Positions 61,501-64,000 of a DNA stretch of 64,000 bases are shown piece by piece (position 1 is the stretch's first letter; each line of letters begins with the position of its first letter). The notes beneath the pieces were generated by a model. That model was not told the DNA's origin, made no database searches, and saw nothing but the letters and a program-made list of their open reading frames with translations. The stretch is from Dongia_A sp039808885 (GTDB taxonomy: Bacteria > Pseudomonadota > Alphaproteobacteria > Dongiales > Dongiaceae): assembly GCA_039808885.1 (NCBI GenBank), contig JBDHTX010000014.1, positions 33,850-97,849 of the forward strand, written 5' to 3'. The translations under genes were made by a program, and so were the position numbers.

Positions 61501-62281
61501 TCGACGGCGACGCCTCGGCATAGAAGGCGGCGATGAGGTCGGCCGCGACCTGTTCCTTCAATCCGGCGGCATAGATCGGCAGCGGATTAAGCCCGCGTGC
61601 GATGAGGGCGTCGATCAGCGCGTCGATGGGCGCCGTCTGGCCGGCCTGCACCAGGGCTCGGTAGAAGACAATCCCGGCAACCGCCCGGCCCTCGTGCCAG
61701 CGCTTGCGCAGATCGGCGAGCGACAGCGCCTCGGCGCCCGGCCAATAGAGCCCGGCACGCAGGAGCGGCCGCGGCTCGCGCCATTCCGACTCCCTGCCGG
61801 TCAGCGCGGCGGCGTAGCGCAGGAACTGCGTCGCGTTCTCCGCCCCGCCTTGCACGAGGTATTGCCAGAGCCGATGCGAATCTGGCGCCGGCAGCGTGGC
61901 GAAATCCGCCAGCTGCGGGTCCGGCTGATCGTCGCCGGGCAGGCAGGCGAAGGCGATCTTGCGCTTGCGGCACTCGCCGGCGATCTGCTCGATTCCGTAG
62001 GGCCAGTAGCGCAGCCCGCCGAGCAGCCGCACCACCACCAGCTTCGCCTGCGCGACGATATCCTCGACATAGGCATCAACCGAGAGGTTGTGCGAAAGCT
62101 GCAAGAGGTTGGCGAGGCGCAGGCTCGGCCTCGGTTCACCTAGCCGCCCATAGGCATTCGCCAGGCAGGCCAGCTCGCTGTCGGCCGCCGACAGCACGAC
62201 GATCTCGCCGGGCGACTGGCCAAGATTTACGGCCTCGCTGCCATCGGCGATTTCACCCGGCTTGGCGGCCAGCAGATGCAT
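58520..62281 (-). CDS. cobN: Cobaltochelatase large subunit CobN
   Basis: A 1253-residue subunit of the ATP-dependent CobNST chelatase, which inserts cobalt into hydrogenobyrinate a,c-diamide in the aerobic route. It is homologous to BchH/ChlH. Landmarks: VILANYPNRDGRIGNGVGLDTPAG (about residue 395), HFGKHGNLEWLPGKALALSAACYPEALLGPLPHLYPFIVNDPGEGTQAKRRA-type region (about 555-610) and MRHGYKGAFEMAATVDYLFAF near the end. CobS and CobT are not in the window. It is four bases from cobW. Confidence 0.95.
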   Translation of the reverse strand: MHLLAAKPGEIADGSEAVNLGQSPGEIVVLSAADSELACLANAYGRLGEPRPSLRLANLLQLSHNLSVDAYVEDIVAQAKLVVVRLLGGLRYWPYGIEQIAGECRKRKIAFACLPGDDQPDPQLADFATLPAPDSHRLWQYLVQGGAENATQFLRYAAALTGRESEWREPRPLLRAGLYWPGAEALSLADLRKRWHEGRAVAGIVFYRALVQAGQTAPIDALIDALIARGLNPLPIYAAGLKEQVAADLIAAFYAEASPSITLNCTGFAISQPGAARLETPFDAADAPVLQVVLGSGTIEQWRDGKNGLSPRDLAMQVALPEVDGRIMTRAISFKAASRYDAATQCNIVEPLPEADRVAFVADLAANWVSLRRKPVAERQVAVVLANYPNRDGRIGNGVGLDTPAGVVTALRAMHEAGYAVSDVPVDGDALIARLLDGPTNALESRQRAAATTLPLSAYRAFFLTLPPTVQREVADRWGAPEDDPHFAAGAFRLPLIRLGQVLVGVQPARGYNIDPVQSYHDPDLVPPHSYFAFYAFLRRQAKIDAIVHFGKHGNLEWLPGKALALSAACYPEALLGPLPHLYPFIVNDPGEGTQAKRRAGAVIIDHLTPPLARAESYGPLRDLELLVDEYYEAAQLDPRRCRTLRDRILDLARGSGMAADCGIEKTDDADTALAKLDNQLCELKELQIRDGLHVFGQSPQGGLRDTLLVALARLPRGRGEGAEASLIRALAADLALDEGFDPLAVEMAAPWKGARPQALAQVSGDLWRSAGDTVERLELLALRLVGGEPPSPDWIHTRAVLGFIAAQLAPTIDASGAAEIAGLLRGLDGRFVAPGASGAPTRGRLDVLPTGRNFYSVDTRAIPTPSAWALGWKSAGLVLDRHRQEHGAWPRALVLSAWGTANMRTGGDDIAQALALMGVRPTWDAGASGRVSGFEILPLSLLDRPRVDVTLRVSGFFRDAFPAQIDLFDSAARAVAELDEPEHLNPIAARLRREASALMAQGVAESAARRKAGFRVFGSKPGAYGAGLQALIDERGWSDEGDFARAYLAWGGYAYGNGAAGEAAQASFSQRLGQVDAVLHNQDNREHDLLDSDDYYQFEGGLAATIKHLTGRKAQVWHNDHSRPENPQVRSLEDEIARIVRARVVNPKWIAGVMRHGYKGAFEMAATVDYLFAFAATADCVADHHFDLVFDAYLADDEVRGFIERHNPAALKEIALRLIEAQERNLWKPRSNAAHARLAEWAGRGNVERAAS

Positions 62282-62285
62282 GTGT

Positions 62286-63329
62286 CTAGAGGCCCAGCTC
62301 GCGGGCGATGGCCGCGCGGTCGAGACCCTTCAGCCCGATCACCACCAGGCGCGAGCGGCGCGCCTCGTCCGCCTCCCAGGCGCGGTCATAGTAATGCTGC
62401 AGCCGCGGGCCGACGCCCTGCAATACCAGGCGCATGTCCTTGCCCGCCACATCCATGAAGCCCTTCACCCGCAGGATGTCGTGGCGCTCGATCGCCGGCA
62501 TCAGCCGGGCGACCAGCTCCTCCGGCCGCGTCAGCTGCGGCAGATCCAGATGGAAGGACTCGAAATCGTCGTGGTCGTGATCCTCGCCCTCCAGTTCGTG
62601 GTGCGAGAAGCGGCTCTCGAGATCGCCCTCCGCCGCCGCCCCAAGGCCCAGCAGCACGGCGGGATCGATGGCGCCGAAGCTGGCCGGCACCACCTTTGCC
62701 GCGCGCTTCATCTCCCGCGCGATCTGGTCGGACGCGGCCCGGCGCGCCGCGTCGTCCATCTGGTCGTTCTTGTTGAGCACGATCAAATCGGCGCAGTTGA
62801 TCTGGTCCTCGAACAGCTCGGCAATCGGGCTGTCGTGGTCGAGCGCCGCATCCGCCGAACGCTGCGCCGCCACCGCGTCTGGATCGTCGGCGAAACGGCC
62901 CGCCGCCGCGGCCGGGCCGTCGACCACGGCGATGACGCCGTCCACAGTCACGCGCGTGCGCACCTCGGGCCAGTTGAAGGCCTTCACCAGGGGTTTGGGC
63001 AGCGCCAGACCCGAGGTCTCGATGACGATGTGCTCCGGCGGGTTCGGGCGGTCGAGCAGCGCCTGCATGGTCGGCAGGAAGTCGTCGGCGACGGTGCAGC
63101 AGATGCAGCCATTGGCCAGCTCGACGATGTTCTCCTCCGGGCAGCCCTCGATCTTGCAGCCCTTGACCAGCTCGCCGTCGACGCCCGTCTCGCCGAACTC
63201 GTTGATGATGAGGGCCAGCCGCCGCCCATTGGCGTTGCGCAGCAGGTTCTGGATCAGCGTCGTCTTGCCCGCCCCCAGGAACCCGGTCACCACCGTTGCC
63301 GGAATTTTCCCGCTCATCTTCGTGCTCAT
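62286..63329 (-). CDS. cobW: CobW-type GTPase metallochaperone
   Basis: A 347-residue G3E GTPase. The P-loop is TGFLGAGKTTLIQNLLRN, the metal motif GCICC lies in LANGCICCTVADDFL, and DLIVLNKNDQM carries the guanine motif. A His/Asp-rich loop (DHDHDDFESFHLD, about 250) precedes the C-terminal CobW-C domain. Its position between cobU and cobN suggests cobalt delivery to a B12 enzyme, possibly to CobN. ATGs at 63329 and 63317 are both possible. Confidence 0.93.
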   Translation of the reverse strand: MSTKMSGKIPATVVTGFLGAGKTTLIQNLLRNANGRRLALIINEFGETGVDGELVKGCKIEGCPEENIVELANGCICCTVADDFLPTMQALLDRPNPPEHIVIETSGLALPKPLVKAFNWPEVRTRVTVDGVIAVVDGPAAAAGRFADDPDAVAAQRSADAALDHDSPIAELFEDQINCADLIVLNKNDQMDDAARRAASDQIAREMKRAAKVVPASFGAIDPAVLLGLGAAAEGDLESRFSHHELEGEDHDHDDFESFHLDLPQLTRPEELVARLMPAIERHDILRVKGFMDVAGKDMRLVLQGVGPRLQHYYDRAWEADEARRSRLVVIGLKGLDRAAIARELGL

Positions 63330-63357
63330 CCCAATCCCCGTCCTGATTCCAAATGCC

Positions 63358-63900
63358 CTATTTCAGTTTCATCGGCAGTCCCGCCGCGACGAAGAACACG
63401 TCGTCGGCGACGGCCGCCATGCGTTGATTCAAGCGGCCGGCATGGTCCCGGAACGCACGCGCCAGCGCGTTGTCCGGCACGATGCCGAGGCCGACCTCGT
63501 TGGAGACGAACACCACCGGCCCGCCGCATTGACCGAGCGCCTTGATCAGCGCCGCGGCCTCCGCGTCGGGATCGCGCCCGGCATGCATCAGGTTGCTGAG
63601 CCAGAGGGTCAGGCAATCCACCAGGACCGCCGCTCCCTGTTCCGTTTCGGCCACCAGGGCGGGGGCGATGTCGAGCGGCGCCTCGATATTGCGCCACAGG
63701 GCGTCGCGGCGCGCCTTGTGCTGGCGCACCCGCTCGGCCATCTCGTCGTCAAGGATTTCCGCCGTCGCCAGATAGACGCAGCCGCGCCGGTGATTGCGGC
63801 ACGCCTGCTCGGCGAAGCTGCTCTTGCCCGAGCGCGCGCCACCCAGCACCAGGGTCACCGGCGGCAAAGCGCGCGCAGAACCAGCCGGACTGGCTGACAT
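63358..63900 (-). CDS. cobU: Adenosylcobinamide kinase / adenosylcobinamide-phosphate guanylyltransferase
   Basis: A 180-residue bifunctional enzyme (CobU/CobP) that phosphorylates adenosylcobinamide and then adds GMP. LVLGGARSGKSSFAEQ is the kinase P-loop, VYLATAEILDDEM and RVRQHKARR follow, with LVDCLTLWLSNL and VSNEVGLGIVP. The ATG at 63900 has GGAGG upstream. It is the first gene downstream of the riboswitch at the right edge, followed by cobW, cobN, cobO and cobQ in the same direction. Confidence 0.95.
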   Translation of the reverse strand: MSASPAGSARALPPVTLVLGGARSGKSSFAEQACRNHRRGCVYLATAEILDDEMAERVRQHKARRDALWRNIEAPLDIAPALVAETEQGAAVLVDCLTLWLSNLMHAGRDPDAEAAALIKALGQCGGPVVFVSNEVGLGIVPDNALARAFRDHAGRLNQRMAAVADDVFFVAAGLPMKLK

Positions 63901-63919
63901 GGATGTGGTCCCTTCCTCC

Positions 63920-64000
63920 CGCCGAGGCGAGCCGCAATGCGACGATCCGTTGAGGTCTCCTGGCTCGATCGCGGGACTTTGGTCGCGCCTTCCCAGTTCA
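63920..64000 (-). ncRNA. Cobalamin riboswitch, 3' part (truncated by window edge)
   Basis: Read on the minus strand, AGCCAGGAGACCTCAA (63951-63966) is the B12 box, and GGGAAGGCGCGACC (63981-63994) matches the conserved GGGAAGG element of adenosylcobalamin riboswitches. A CTCGCC/GGCGGGAG hairpin lies at 63914-63931 and overlaps the region of the GGAGG that serves cobU, suggesting that B12 represses translation. The 5' half of the aptamer lies beyond 64000. Confidence 0.85.

Overview
This 64 kb window is very GC-rich, densely coding DNA. No gap without a gene exceeds about 240 bases, and I saw no rRNA, tRNA or CRISPR array. Gene content and order suggest an alphaproteobacterium, probably a Rhodospirillales-type organism. 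The clues are the run pdxH / lipoprotein / dnaJ-like / fabI / aroC, the run histone-deacetylase-like / xseB / ispA / tlyA, the PAS_5-type and DUF5076/DUF992 proteins, and one good CtrA-type box. The taxonomy is inferred from neighbourhoods and family content; no search was run.

Layout. 1-3356: polyamine/opine-type ABC importer (ATPase tail, binding protein, two permeases). 3447-8456: PadR-like regulator, SnoaL-like protein, then a minus-strand pdxH-CDF-SDR group, a glycine-zipper lipoprotein and a CbpA-type J protein. 8561-10852: fabI, aroC and a DUF5076 protein. 10876-17165: orphan sensor kinase, RNA m5U methyltransferase, SppA and a TPR protein. 17177-22780: minus-strand tlyA, MATE, ispA, xseB, HDAC-like, LprI-like and DUF423 genes; dxs, often found beside these genes, is absent. 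22939-29489: enoyl-CoA hydratase preceded by a 14-bp tandem repeat, a decayed remnant of a molybdenum hydroxylase large subunit, cysQ, tsaC/sua5, DUF992, a GlcD-like oxidase and a sulfatase. 29486-33670: pgi, then both subunits of an N,N-dimethylformamidase-type enzyme. 33667-40765: two PAS_5 proteins around a HisD-family gene, macro-domain and YedK-type proteins, an amine oxidase-like flavoprotein and two exporters.

40822-64000 is largely a cobalamin and cobalt region. It starts with a HupE/UreJ-type metal transporter and CbtAB (cobalt uptake). It then carries cobA, cobB, cbiD, cobK, cobM, a cbiG-cobJ fusion, cobI, cobL, cobH, cbiX with a histidine-rich tail, cbiB, cobQ, cobO, cobN, cobW and cobU. 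A cobalamin riboswitch at the right edge precedes cobU. The set contains every corrin-ring step of the cobalt-early (anaerobic) route, with CbiX, CbiD and CbiG as its markers, and also CobN, the large subunit of the cobalt-late (aerobic) chelatase. CobG/CobZ, CobF, CobS, CobT, the aminopropanol-arm enzymes and cobalamin-phosphate synthase are not in the window. Three structured palindromic repeat elements sit in junctions of the minus-strand cob genes.

The most noteworthy items are the hybrid B12 locus with its repeat elements, the symmetric cobA/cbiD divergent region, the complete dimethylformamidase gene pair, the pseudogene at 23811-23990, an isochorismatase-fold protein whose nucleophile position is serine, and the CtrA-type and Fur-type boxes.
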